Below, piece by piece: positions 10,858 to 20,649 of a stretch of DNA of 64,000 nucleotides. Under the pieces are notes generated by a model that ran no database searches, was not told where the DNA came from, and worked only from the letters and a program-made list of their open reading frames with translations. Numbering within the stretch: the first letter of the stretch is position 1; every line of letters starts with the position of its first letter. Source of the stretch: Nephrocerus scutellatus (taxonomy: Eukaryota > Arthropoda > Insecta > Diptera > Pipunculidae); contig OX352762.1 of the NCBI GenBank assembly GCA_947095585.1, positions 31,844,669-31,908,668 on the forward strand, written 5' to 3'. Both the position numbers and the translations under genes were made by a program.

Positions 10858-12161
10858 ACGGGTGTTTTTTTAAGAGGTTGCCGATTTTTTTTTTGAATAA
10901 AACACATATAAAATTATGAAATGACCAAAATTTTTTTTTATTTGGTAGATAATTTTTTGGCATTTAACATTTAAACACAATTTCTGGCATATGGCTACCA
11001 GGACTATTTTTCACAAATGTCATTCTGGAGGTCCAATTTTCCAGCACTTTTTCAAGCATTTGAGGGCGTATGTCAGCAATGACACGTTGAATATTGGTTT
11101 CCAAAGCGTCAATCGATTGAGGTTTATCCACATAAACCAATGACTTCACGTATCCCCACAAAAAGTAATCGAGTGGCGTCAAATCGCACGAACGCGGAGG
11201 CCAATTCACCGGACCATTTCTCGAAATAATGTTGTCGTTGAAAGTTTCTTTCAATAAGTCGATTGTTTCACGTGCTGTATGGCAAGTGGCACCATCTTGT
11301 TGAAACCACATTTCATCCATATCCATATCTTCAAGATTTGACAACAAAAACTCATTTAACATGGTTCTGTATCGATTTCCATTCACGGTAACGCGTCGTC
11401 CTTCCTCATTTTTAAAGAAATATGGACCGATGATCCCACCAGCCCATAGACCGCACCAAACAGTACATTTATCAGGATGCATTGGTAATTCTTGAACGGC
11501 GTGTGGATTATCTTTGCTCCAAATGCGACAATTTTGTTTGTTGACGTATCCATTTAACAAAAAATGCGCCTCATCACTGAAGAGAATTTTACGGTAAAAA
11601 AATGGATCTTCGTTCAATTGATTTAACGACCAATCACTGAATTCACGGCGCAAACGATGGTCGTGTGGCTTTAATTCTTGCACCAATTGAATTTTGTATG
11701 GCACCAAACCCAAATCTTTACATAAAATTTTCCATAAAGTCGATGGACAAAGTCCAATTTGCTGAGCACGACGACGAATCGATAAATTGTCGTTTTCTTC
11801 GACACTGGCCTCAACGACAGCAATATTTTCTTCTGTACGAACTCTTCTCATTCTTGTCGGTGGCTTGGCATCCAAAAGAGTGAATGTAGACCGAAATTTG
11901 GTAATTACGTTCTTTATGGTGGTCTCTGACGGACGATTATGTGCACCATAAAATTCACGAAGTGCTCTATAAACATTTTTAATTGAACACTGATTTTGAA
12001 AATAAATTTCCACGATTTGAAAACGTTGTTCTGGAGTTAACCTATTCATAATGATTTGCCAAACAATACTGAGTAGAAATGCCACTTTGAGCTGTCAAAA
12101 CAACTGTCATAAAATAAAACGACATCTATCGGAAAAACAAACCTCCTAAAAAAACACCCAT
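10858..12161 (-). mobile_element. DD41D mariner-type DNA transposon, apparently complete
   Basis: Inverted repeats A(C/T)GGGTGTTTTTTTA(A/G)GAGGTT lie at 10858 and 12161, each flanked by a TA duplication. The 1304-bp element contains one uninterrupted transposase gene. It sits inside the P-like transposase: deleting it together with one TA rejoins SVYS to FLRDKLEYHLPS in one frame. Complete ends and an intact gene suggest recent insertion. The catalytic spacing matches the DD41D group, to which the rosa elements of Ceratitis belong. Confidence 0.88.
10964..12049 (-). CDS. DD41D mariner-type transposase
   Basis: This 361-codon gene is open from ATG at 12049 to the stop at 10964. A GTG-led upstream extension was not chosen because 12049 is the first ATG. 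Residues 1-120 form paired helix-turn-helix DNA-binding regions that would bind the inverted repeats. The catalytic triad is D159 (FSDEAHF), D252 (QQDGATCHTA) and D294 (TPLDYFLWG). There are 41 residues between the second and third Asp, hence DD41D. WPPRSCDLTPLDYF is the signature of this group. Length is normal for mariner proteins (about 340-370). All three metal-binding residues are present and no frameshift is seen, so the enzyme may be active; activity itself is inference. Confidence 0.92.
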   Translation of the reverse strand: MNRLTPEQRFQIVEIYFQNQCSIKNVYRALREFYGAHNRPSETTIKNVITKFRSTFTLLDAKPPTRMRRVRTEENIAVVEASVEENDNLSIRRRAQQIGLCPSTLWKILCKDLGLVPYKIQLVQELKPHDHRLRREFSDWSLNQLNEDPFFYRKILFSDEAHFLLNGYVNKQNCRIWSKDNPHAVQELPMHPDKCTVWCGLWAGGIIGPYFFKNEEGRRVTVNGNRYRTMLNEFLLSNLEDMDMDEMWFQQDGATCHTARETIDLLKETFNDNIISRNGPVNWPPRSCDLTPLDYFLWGYVKSLVYVDKPQSIDALETNIQRVIADIRPQMLEKVLENWTSRMTFVKNSPGSHMPEIVFKC

Positions 12162-12304
12162 TAGTTTTCTTCGAGATAAACTTGAATATCATCTTCCTTC
12201 TATAAGTTCCTTATACAGGTGGTTTCCAATAAAAAATTGAACGTTGGAGAAAATGAAAATTTATTCAAACGAATCAAAAACAGTGTGGAATATTTCGATG
12301 ATAA
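12162..12304 (+). pseudogene. P-element/THAP9-like transposase, continuation
   Basis: Directly after the DD41D insertion the + strand reads SFLRDKLEYHLPSISSLYRW, a motif of the P/THAP9 core. After a frame change NVGENENLFKRI follows, and then the fragment is cut by family R repeats from about 12305. It continues at 13706. Confidence 0.7.
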
Positions 12305-12791
12305 AAAAACAACCCATAAAAATTAAAAATTTTCATCTAAATTCTCTAATCGCAGAAATTGATATGGGAGCCCCTCGATCCTGGGTAATTTTTTTTTATT
12401 GTAGGAGAAAATCATCGAAAGAGACATTTGACATCAGATGTCAAATTTGAAAATGCTCAGATCATTTTGTTCGTGCTTTAGAAGTGGGTTAAAAATTGAT
12501 AATTAAAAAAAAATTGTATGGGAGCCCCCCGACCCCGGGGCCTGATCGCGTCAAAAACTTTACAAAAAGTTTTGTTCATCGGAGATACACATGCGTATAA
12601 AATTTGAAGAAAATCCGGAACTTTTTTGATAAAATTTGTATGGGTGCCACCCCGACCCAGTAGCCCGATCACTTCCAAATTTTTACAGAAAGTGTTGTCC
12701 ATCAAAGATACACATGCGTATAAAATTTTAAAAAATCAAGCAAGCCATCCAGCCAGCCACGTGCACGCGAAGTTAATATAGAGAATTTAAA
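12305..12791 (+). repeat. Interspersed repeat family R copy
   Basis: Left terminus aaacaacccataaaaatt (12307), ttcatctaaattctctaatc, internal units with catcggagatacacatgcg, and right terminus cgcgaagttaatatagagaa (12768-12787). Its right half is nearly identical to 9070-9300. It interrupts the P-like gene. Confidence 0.85.
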
Positions 12792-12837
12792 AAGAAACAA
12801 GTTTGCCTGATTTTTGATGAAATGAAAATAAAAATAA

Positions 12838-13705
12838 AACAACCCATAAAAATTAAAATTTTTCATATAAATTATCTAGTCGCAGAAATTGATATGGGAG
12901 CCCCTCGATCCTGGGCCATTTTTTTTATTGTAGGGGAAAATCATAGAAACAGACATTTGACATCAGATGTTAAAATTGAAAATGATCAGATCATTTTATT
13001 CTGAGCACTTAGAGCACGCTCATACTCTGAGCAAATAAGAAACACGAACATTTATCTTGAGAACTCTTTGACTGCTCTGAACTAATTTATGAAAACGCGA
13101 AATGACAGAATATTGCGAAAACTTGTTGTTCTATCTGTAAGTTGATATCGACAACAAAAAACGACATCAATAAAAATAAAATTCAGTAAATATAAAAATG
13201 TAAGTTGAATTAAGCATAAAACATTTATGTCTCGTTTCATTTTCTGGGTTCATTTGTGCGTGCGCTAAGATTTCTCTCTCTCTCTCCACCACCACCAAAA
13301 CCATGCAGCGCAGCCGACTGCGCAGCACACACCGCTCACAGTCCATAAAGGGCGACGAATATCTGATGCCAGTATAGATATTTAAAAAATGTATAAGGGC
13401 CTTGCGGCCGAACCCGGGACACGATCACTACTAAATTTTCGAAAAAGTATGGTTTATTGGGTATACACATGTGTTTAAAATTTGAAGAAAATCGGGTAAA
13501 TTTTTTAAAATTTTTGTTTGGGAGCCCCCCGACCCCGCAGCCCGAGGGGCCTCAAAATTTAATAGAAAGTGTTGTCTCCGGAAATACACATGTGTGCAAA
13601 ATTTCAATAAAATCGGGCCATGGGAAGTGGGTTAAAAATTGATCGCAAGAATCCACGACAGACGACCGACCCACGGGCAAGTGAAGTTAATATAGAGAAT
13701 TTAAA
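12838..13705 (+). repeat. Interspersed repeat family R copy, long form
   Basis: Left terminus aacaacccataaaaattaaa at 12840 and right terminus gaagttaatatagagaattt at 13683. The inner part carries gagcacgctcatactctgag, a CT microsatellite near 13275, cgcagccgactgcgcagcac and a few ~115-bp units. P-like coding sequence resumes immediately after the right end, which defines the element boundary well. Confidence 0.85.
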
Positions 13706-14011
13706 AAGGATTTAGTTTATAACGGTGACCGCGATATTGTGGATGGATTCGTTGATTATGGAATTAAAGAAGTTCCAAGAACACAATCTTTAGCAAAGTA
13801 TGTAATTGTGTTCATGGTTAGAAGTTTGTATGATTCATTTAAACAAGTCATCTGGTATGCAACATCAGAGCATGTAGTGACAAATGAAATATTAAAGATC
13901 ATGGTAGAGAAAAACATAGATATATGTCAAAAATTAGGTTTAAGCGTAAGAGCGCTTTGTTGTGATCAAGCAACTACCAATCAAAAGATTTACGATAAGT
14001 AAGGACTTACA
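13706..14011 (+). pseudogene. P-element/THAP9-like transposase, RNase H-like core part
   Basis: The frame reads DLVYNGDRDIVDGFVDYG, then YVIVFMVRSLYDSFKQVI and LGLSVRALCCDQATTNQ. This is the core of P-family transposases, corresponding to the region with VFM.R.L and the second catalytic segment (CDQ...N). A TAA lies at 13999-14001 where Leu is expected before GLT. The gene is then split by an RTE tail with target duplication AAGGACTTACA and resumes at 14699. Confidence 0.75.
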
Positions 14012-14698
14012 AAAACAAAACTACTTCGCGTTAACGCTAATGGAACATGTGATCTCTCGATTGACGGACATCAGATAGAGGAAGTCGATAAGTTTTGTTA
14101 TTTGGGCAGCTGAATGTCTAAAAATGGTGGTGCTGACTCGGATGTGTGCTGACTCGTGTAAACAAGGCGCGACACTCCTACAGTATGCTAAGTAATATCT
14201 GGAACTCCTCGCAAATCTCCCGGAATCTAAAGCTAATGATTTTCAGATCTAACGTTCTCTCAGTACTCTTGTATGGCTGCGAAACGTGGAAAGTCACAGA
14301 GTCAATTGCGACGCGCCTCCAAGTTTTCGTCAACAAGTGCTTAAGGAGGATACTGAGAATAAGATGGCCGGACATTATCACCAATCAAGACTTGCGGAGA
14401 GTAACACAGCAGGAAGCAATCGCGCTCACCATCAGACGACGAAAATGGAGCTGGATTGGCCACACTTTGAGAAAGCCAGCGGACGACATTACGAAACTAG
14501 CGCTCGACTGGAATCCACAAGGAAGCCGTCGAGTTGGCCGTCCTAGCAAGACATGGAAAAGGACAATAGAAAAGGAAGCAAGATCCCAAGGGACCGAGTG
14601 GCGTCTCTTGAAACCTCAGGCGTTAAATCGAGTTCGTTGGCGAGCGTTTGTAGAAGTCCTATGCTCCCCCCGCAGTAAAGAAAAAAAAGAAGAAGATG
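14012..14698 (+). mobile_element. RTE-type retrotransposon 3' end, 5'-truncated, with 11-bp target duplication
   Basis: The insert encodes the C-terminal end of an RTE reverse transcriptase: VLLYGCETWKVTESI, CLRRILRIRWPDIITNQDL and WSWIGHTLRKP, a common signature of these LINEs. It ends with an A-rich tail at 14680-14698. The flanking copies of aaggacttaca at 14001-14011 and 14699-14709 are the target site duplication. Severe 5' truncation is normal for target-primed reverse transcription. Frame errors exist near the 5' end. Confidence 0.85.
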
Positions 14699-15554
14699 AA
14701 GGACTTACAGAAGCACAGCCTTTTTGGTTAAGAAATAACAAGAAAATTTATTGTTTACACGATGTTCCTCACCTTATAAAATGTATAAGAAATAATTTTA
14801 TTAATATGACATGAACATCGGACAAAACGAAGTAGCTAAATGGAAGATAATAGAAGAAATTGTTAACCAATATCGACAAAATATTACTCGAATGTGTCCA
14901 AAATATACAATTAAACATATCGCGCCTAATAATTTTGATAAAATGAAAGTAAAACTCGCTGTACAAATATTTAGTAACAGTACAAGTGCAGCAATAAAAA
15001 CAATGCACGATTTAAATAAATTTAATGAAATTCAAAACAATGCTTTACCAACAGCTGAATTAACTAAAAATTTGAATGACATATTCGATTCTTGCAATAG
15101 CAAAAAAAAGTTTTCCAATAATCCTTACAATGGCTTACTCGAAATAATTTGCCTTATAAAACTTTGTGTGAAGCACAAGAATTTTTTGTCAAAGTGCAAA
15201 TTTTTAACGAGTAGTAATAATGTAAATATAAATTGCATTAAAAGCCTAGTGTTCACAATTAGGGCATTCTTCTGTTGTTGTTTTTGGGAAATTTACTGAT
15301 TGGCAATATTTATGTACAAACAAGATGAACCAAGTTATTCTCGAGAATTTATTCGGTACAAGAAAGGAAACCCTACTGTTGCAGAGTTTAACGACATACT
15401 CAGACGAGTTATAGCAGTTAAATTAATAAATTCTTCAGTTGTAGCGAATTGTGAAGAAGATATCGATTATATCTTGGATTTGGATGTAGATTGGAATACT
15501 TTTAGAGGAGATGGAGATATTAATGATGCACCTAGGACTTTAGAGGAAGATTAA
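14699..15554 (+). pseudogene. P-element/THAP9-like transposase, GTP-binding/insertion and C-terminal core
   Basis: The frames read GLTEAQPFWLRNNKKIYC, then HDVPHLIKCIRNNF, which is the conserved DxPHLIKxxRNN block of P/THAP9 proteins. A frameshift at 14810-14816 leads into the 14811-15299 frame (NEVAKWKIIEEIVNQY, NPYNGLLEII). Another near 15299 leads to FIRYKKGNPTVAEF. A stop at 15552 ends the open stretch. The gene is clearly dead, but its order of motifs is intact apart from the insertions. Confidence 0.75.
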
Positions 15555-16017
15555 ACTGAACATAATATTTCAAATGATGTAGGTGAAATAAACGATGAAG
15601 ATACCTATGAATTTTTATTAGAAAAAACATCAGAAGTATGCCTTGCGGATAATTTTGCACTATATATGAATTATGTTATGTTTTAAAAAAATTGTTTAAA
15701 AGAGGTGTTTGTAGTGATTGTAAAAATTGTGAAAAGACGACTTTGGTATCAGAAGGCTGTTCTTTTCAAACATCATCACAGCTTCTTACCTTCTATAAGA
15801 ATTTTAGAAAAGATTGCGATTTTGGAAGCTTAAAAATGCCAAAAGAATTTTTTGAACTTTGTAAAAAACAAATCAGTATTATTAGTGAATATTTTTTAAA
15901 GCATGGTTATAAGGAGAATTTAATTGCCGAAATAACAAAAATTTGTATTGAAAATTGTAATAAATGGTTTGTGATGGATGATTGTTACTTCCATAAGTTA
16001 AAAATTTTGGCGTTTCT
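15555..16017 (+). pseudogene. P-element/THAP9-like transposase, C-terminal tail
   Basis: After acidic sequence DVGEINDEDTYEFLLEKT, a frame gives GVCSDCKNCEKTTL, then LCKKQISIISEYF and CYFHKLKILAFL. In P-family proteins a Cys-rich C-terminal segment follows the core, so this fits. The segment ends where the Merlin-like element begins. I could not find a convincing continuation beyond 18125. Confidence 0.55.
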
Positions 16018-18125
16018 GCAGTATAACCCGCATGCGAATTTACGCCCCTGCCACGCCCCCTTCCACGCCCCTTCCGCCCACTTTTGGGGGAAACATAAAG
16101 AAGGCGGCGGTCACGCCCCCTTTTTGTAGGAGTGGCTGTCAAAGTTTTGTTGCTTTTTCAGAAAAAACCATTTTCCCAAGTGATTTAAAGGCGGTTTGGG
16201 GGTTAATTGGTACCACATGAAAGGTAATAAAAATACCTTCCATATAATTATTAAATTAGGCCAATCGAGCCACCTTCGGCAGTTGTAGAGTCAAAAAACT
16301 GTCTTTTATATAAAAGGTGAAAAAGAGGCGTGCTTAAAAGTGGATGGGCCTAAATATTGGTAAAAAATGAAAGTTAAAAATTAGTTCTACACGGTCCTAC
16401 TGTTTTTATGGGCGTGGCATAGTTTAAACGGAAGGTAGATAAGTTTGTATAATTTTTTTTTTTAAGCCTTTTCCTCATTACCCATGAGGTAAGCTTACAA
16501 ATGCGTTTTTTTTTACATGCTATCCCCGGTAGGCATAATGCATGAGTTCTGAAAAGAACTTTTTGTTGCTTTTTACATTTCTTCAGATTCTTCCAATTCT
16601 TCTCCGTCCAGCAGCTCAGAAATGTTGGGCTTCGGATTTAAGGGGTTGTATAACAATCCTGCTGCCTTCATGAAATCCACGAATGGATCCACTTTGGTTA
16701 CTCTACACCTTTTAGAAAACATGTATTTCGCCAAATAGCCAGCAAAAAAGTTTTTTCGTCGTCCCGAGGAGTTTATTGTCCTCTTGACTGCACCCCAAGA
16801 CGCCTCTATATGGTTGGTACACGCACCTGTCGCCCTGTCAACAAAACTTACTGAGTGATTGACTGTCAGGTGCGTGTATCCTTCATCTGCCAGGCAATTG
16901 TAGGCTTTCCAACAATCAGACATGATTGTTGTTCCGCCCACTTTTTAAAACGCCCTCTTATTACCCTACCACTGGCAAGGGTGGTCCGATTGGTCCCTTT
17001 TTTTTGTTTATTAATACTTACCCTTTATACCTTTCATTCGATACCAATTAACCCCCAAACCTCCTTCAAAACACTCGGGAAAATGGTTTTTTGTGTAAAA
17101 TTTCATAACTTTGTATGGCCCTCCTACAAAAACGGGGCGTGACCGCCAAGAAAAAATGCTGTTTTCATGGTGTCCTCAATGAGGGCTTTCATTAGAGTGG
17201 TGTCTGGAACCCCTCACCCAATGGGGGTTATACTGCTGTTCGCCATATAACACCTAATTTCGTATGGGGAAATAAAAGCAATACAAACTGATGCACGTTC
17301 CACTAAAATTGGACCATGCCCATAAAAATGGTATTGTCGTATAGAGGTAATGTCAACCTTTTTTTTGGTACCAATATTTATGTCCGCCCACTTTTTAAAA
17401 CGCCCTCTTATTACCCTACCATTGGCAAGGGTGGTCCGATTGGTCCCTTTTTTTTTTTGTTTATTAATACTTACCCGTAATACCTTTCATTCGATACCAA
17501 TTAACCCCCAAACCTCCTTATTTTAGAGTGTGCCCATACTTTCCAAAAACGCCTTTTAAAAGGAAGAACTCCTTCTTAAATATAAATTCATTGAGCGCAT
17601 AGTATACTTTCCGAAAACGCCTTTTAAAAGGAAGAATTCCTACTTAAATATATAATAATTGAACGCATAGTATTTTACAGTGTGCCTATATTTGTAATAT
17701 AATGAAATATAAATTTATCCACCTTCCGTTTAAACTATGCCACGCCCATAAAAACAGTAAGACCGTGTAGAACTAATTTTTACCTTTCATTTTTTACCAA
17801 TATTTAGGCCCACCCACTTTTAAGCACGCCTCTTTTTCACCTTTTATAATAAAAGACAGTTTTTTGACTCTACAACTGCCGAAGGTGGCTCGATTGGCCT
17901 AATTTTTTTTTAAATGGAAGGTATTTTTTTTACCTTTCATATGGTACCAATTAACCCCCAAACCTCCTCTGGAAAAAAAACTTTGACAGCCACTCCTACA
18001 AAAAGGGGGCGTGACCGCCAGGAAAAAATGGGGTTTTCAGGGAGTGTATCCTGAGGGCTTTCATTAGATTGGTGTCTGGAACCCCAAATCCAATGCGGAT
18101 TATACTGCAGTTTAGCCCAAAACAC
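16010..18125. mobile_element. Merlin-like DNA transposon, composite
   Basis: Outer inverted repeats pair ctgcagtataacccgcatg (16016) with catgcgg-type sequence ending atactgcag (18110). Long inner inverted arms also match: 16100-16440 pairs with 17700-18010 (gccactcctacaaaaagg and reverse). Two direct copies of cgcccactttttaaaacgcc (16937 and 17387) show internal duplication. A transposase fragment of the IS1595/ISXO2 type lies inside. The arrangement suggests a Merlin element with amplified or nested non-autonomous copies. Exact ends and target duplication are unclear. Confidence 0.55.
16573..16941 (-). pseudogene. Merlin (IS1595/ISXO2-type) transposase, C-terminal fragment
   Basis: The 122-codon frame has TTIMSDCWKAYNCLADEGY, LTVNHSVSFVDRATG and TNHIEASWGAVKR. 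This is the second Asp region, the VNHS block and the TNxIE block with the third acidic residue of Merlin transposases, which cut and paste DNA. The N-terminal half and the first catalytic Asp are missing. At 16936 the coding sequence runs into the noncoding repeat cgcccacttttt, so the upstream part was replaced. The tail is acidic (GEELEESEEM), followed by a normal stop. Confidence 0.8.
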
Positions 18126-18700
18126 CAAAAGAATCAGCGTTTGCAATGTGATGAATTAAAAGATTCAAATCCATTCGGTGTAACGGGCGCATGCTACGAC
18201 TCTGCAGAGAAATGTCTTCCACAATATTCGTAAATTCCTAAAGGCAGCCTGTCCAATTAAATAACAAAAGGAAAGACAGTCTTTTCTGCTGGTTTAAGTA
18301 ACTGCAGTCGTTAGTTATTTGTGCGACCATGATGAACATTAAACTTTATTGTTAATCCAATTATATCAACTACTCTGTTTTTTGTTAGTTTATAATACAG
18401 AATAGTGGTATACATAAATCGCTGGAGAAACGTATTCACATATATATGCCATACCAATTGTAAATCACACTTATGTATTGCTTTGTGGATACATTATTAC
18501 ACGAAAATTTGGAAATTCCTAAATCTTTAACTAACTCTCTAATTCATTTAAATGTTCACTTTCATGTCACCGATTTATTACGTATTTCCATTTATTTAAT
18601 TGTTTTAATTTCTTGCTACCGAAATCTTTCTTAAAAATTCAGTTTTTGCAGCATTTAATTGCGTGCCGGCGAATGAAAAACAAAATAATTATAATACTTA
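18126..18700. other. Spacer without recognised feature
   Basis: AT-rich DNA right of the Merlin-like element. No coding sequence or repeat was recognised. Confidence 0.5.
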
Positions 18701-18712
18701 TAATAACACTAT

Positions 18713-18988
18713 GTCGAGTCGAGTTTTTTTTTGTTTTTGAAATCTGCCATCGATCGTAGATTTTTTCTCGAAAAAACGAACACGAAAGCCGAGAATCTTT
18801 TGTTTACATTGTTTTGTTGCATGTGTTGTTGTTGCAGTTACTTAAAAGAGGGGTAAATCTCCCAAAATATCAAGATCTGTTTGAGGGGAAATCCAATCTA
18901 CCGTAGATTGGTTTTTTTGGAATAAACGAACAACTTGACAGCCAAAAAATCAATCAACGGCAGATTTTTTTTTAAAAACAACTCAACA
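18713..18988. repeat. Small inverted-repeat element (possible MITE)
   Basis: Left arm gtcgagtcgagtttttttttg with aaatctgccatcgatcg pairs imperfectly with the right arm aacggcagatttttttttta followed by aacaactcaac. About 275 bp, no coding sequence. Target duplication was not resolved. Confidence 0.4.
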
Positions 18989-19224
18989 TAAGGCTCGTTG
19001 TACACCTTAACTTAGCTAAGCGATTTATCAGTTTATCACAGCTTAGTTTGGCTCAGTACAGTTGGTTAGCTCTCTGCGTTGCACATTCCAATTAAAAACT
19101 GTGCTTACATATGATTTGGCAAAATTTTATTTTTGACACACCTAAGGTTTGTTAATATATGTGCTAAATAAGTTGACATTAGCAGGGCGAAGCCAACTCG
19201 AACTAAATTGTTTTGCTTGGTCCA

Positions 19225-19520
19225 ACATATGCTTTATTGCTTTCAACAAAATGAGTTAGGTATTTTTTGTGGTTAACGGCTGATTAAAGCAACAGCAAAA
19301 ACTAACCCAATTTTGGTAAATTTTTTGTTTCATGTGTTTGCCATATTATCCATATATAATTTTTAAAAGTCGACTCTGGTGGTGAGAATTATAAAAAAAA
19401 TTTGGTTAAATATTTCTTAACCAAAAATTTTTTTTTTGGTTTACGCTAACAATTTTCTGGTCTAACCAATGTGTTTGTTGTTGTAATTTTTATTTTTTTG
19501 TTGAAAGCAATATAGCAATA
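19225..19520. repeat. Small inverted-repeat element (possible MITE)
   Basis: tttattgctttcaacaaaa near 19231 is inverted at about 19498-19520 (ttttttgttgaaagcaat). The interior is AT-rich and noncoding. Its limits are approximate. Confidence 0.3.
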
Positions 19521-19617
19521 AAAGCCTCATAGTTAAGCTCTAGTGTGAAACAATTATAAATTAAATCGCTGTATTTACAAAAAAAAATTGCCTATATCCC
19601 ATAGCTTACTTAGTGGC

Positions 19618-19737
19618 CATACACGACACAATCATGCATGCGCAATACAGTGATTGTACATTCAATTGAAGTGGTTGTGCATGCGGAATTTGCATGTACA
19701 TTCTCTGGACTGCACATTCATGATTGCGTCGTGTATA
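19618..19737. repeat. Palindromic element of ~120 bp
   Basis: The arms tacacgacacaatcatgcatg and catgattgcgtcgtgta form an imperfect stem, with a second pair of short repeats (gtacattcaattg and gtacattctctgg) inside. It could be a tiny MITE or a foldback. Confidence 0.5.
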
Positions 19738-19739
19738 AG

Positions 19740-20175
19740 TCTATTGATTAAGTGCACAAGGGGGCTTACACGGAGGAAGTTCAGGAGATCCACAACACAT
19801 CCAAATATCTGGTACCCATATGATTTGCTAACGACGACAATATGAAATACTCGTATCTCACTCAAGCAATTTAAAACTATCTCCATATATGAAAATATTG
19901 GCAACAATAACAGCCAATTGATACATTTATCATATCATATCAATATCATAACCATAAATAAACTGACGATCAAGCGGGATTGTACAAACTCCTATCAGGG
20001 TGAGAGTATTTCACAGCGATCAACAATATAATTTACTTTCGCGTTAATAATCATAGCCTTGAGCTTTTAGGAAAGAGCAAAAAGTGTGAGTGCTGGGACT
20101 CACGAGGATTGATGTGTAAACATGTTACTTAGTATTATGCAATTATTTTTTTAGGCGCAGTATAAGTATTGTATA
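19740..20175. other. Spacer without recognised feature
   Basis: No convincing coding sequence. Short open frames here lack any recognisable motif. Confidence 0.5.
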
Positions 20176-20176
20176 T

Positions 20177-20318
20177 TAGCTGTATTTAATTGCCGAGGAA
20201 TAAGGAATTCGAAAGTAAAAACCAGCAAAACAGCAGGTTTTCTTATTCCAAAGAAAGAATAAGATGCAATTGTTGTTGTAATTCCTTATTCCTCGGCAAT
20301 TAAAATACAGCTATTGTA
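20177..20318. repeat. MITE-like palindrome with ~30-bp arms
   Basis: agctgtatttaattgccgag followed by gaataaggaatt (from 20179) is inverted as aattccttattcctcggcaa followed by ttaaaatacagct (to 20314). The 142-bp hairpin has about 33-bp arms with one extra base. Confidence 0.65.
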
Positions 20319-20332
20319 AAAGAGGATAATTT

Positions 20333-20612
20333 GGCGCCGTGGCTGTAGTGGTTAGTTTGTTGGACTTCTGGGCGGGAGGTTCAAAGTACGAGTTCAAGTA
20401 AAACACCAACAATATTTTCGACGGCCTCGCGAATGTTTGACAAACTTCCGAGAGTAATAACTGTCCCTGCTTCTCAATTCACCTCTCTGATACGGTTATA
20501 AATTGTAGGTCCATTCCATTTTGGTGCAAAAATATAATACGTACAACACGTATAGTCACGAATAGCTAGGCCTAGGAGCATAACGATCTGTCACGCAATA
20601 TATTATTATTAA
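20333..20612 (+). repeat. tRNA-derived SINE, copy A
   Basis: The 5' end ggcgccgtggctgtagtggt resembles an RNA polymerase III A box region, and ggttcaaagtacgagttcaa (20378) a B box. The body matches the copy at 34461-34724 in inverse orientation: tcgcgaatgtttgacaaact, gatacggttataaattgtag and gctaggcct...ctgtcacgcaatat. Two independent insertions sharing head, body and end define a family about 260-280 bp long. It is noncoding and would rely on a LINE for movement. Confidence 0.7.
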
Positions 20613-20649
20613 TAGAAAATTGCATATTGTATATGCGGAAATTTATATA

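Noticed and set aside
19662..19907. 81-codon minus-strand frame as a small gene
   Set aside because: No recognisable motif, and it overlaps a palindromic repeat.
20333..20410. Functional tRNA gene
   Set aside because: The A and B box regions are present but no cloverleaf closes, and the head continues into a body shared with 34461-34724.
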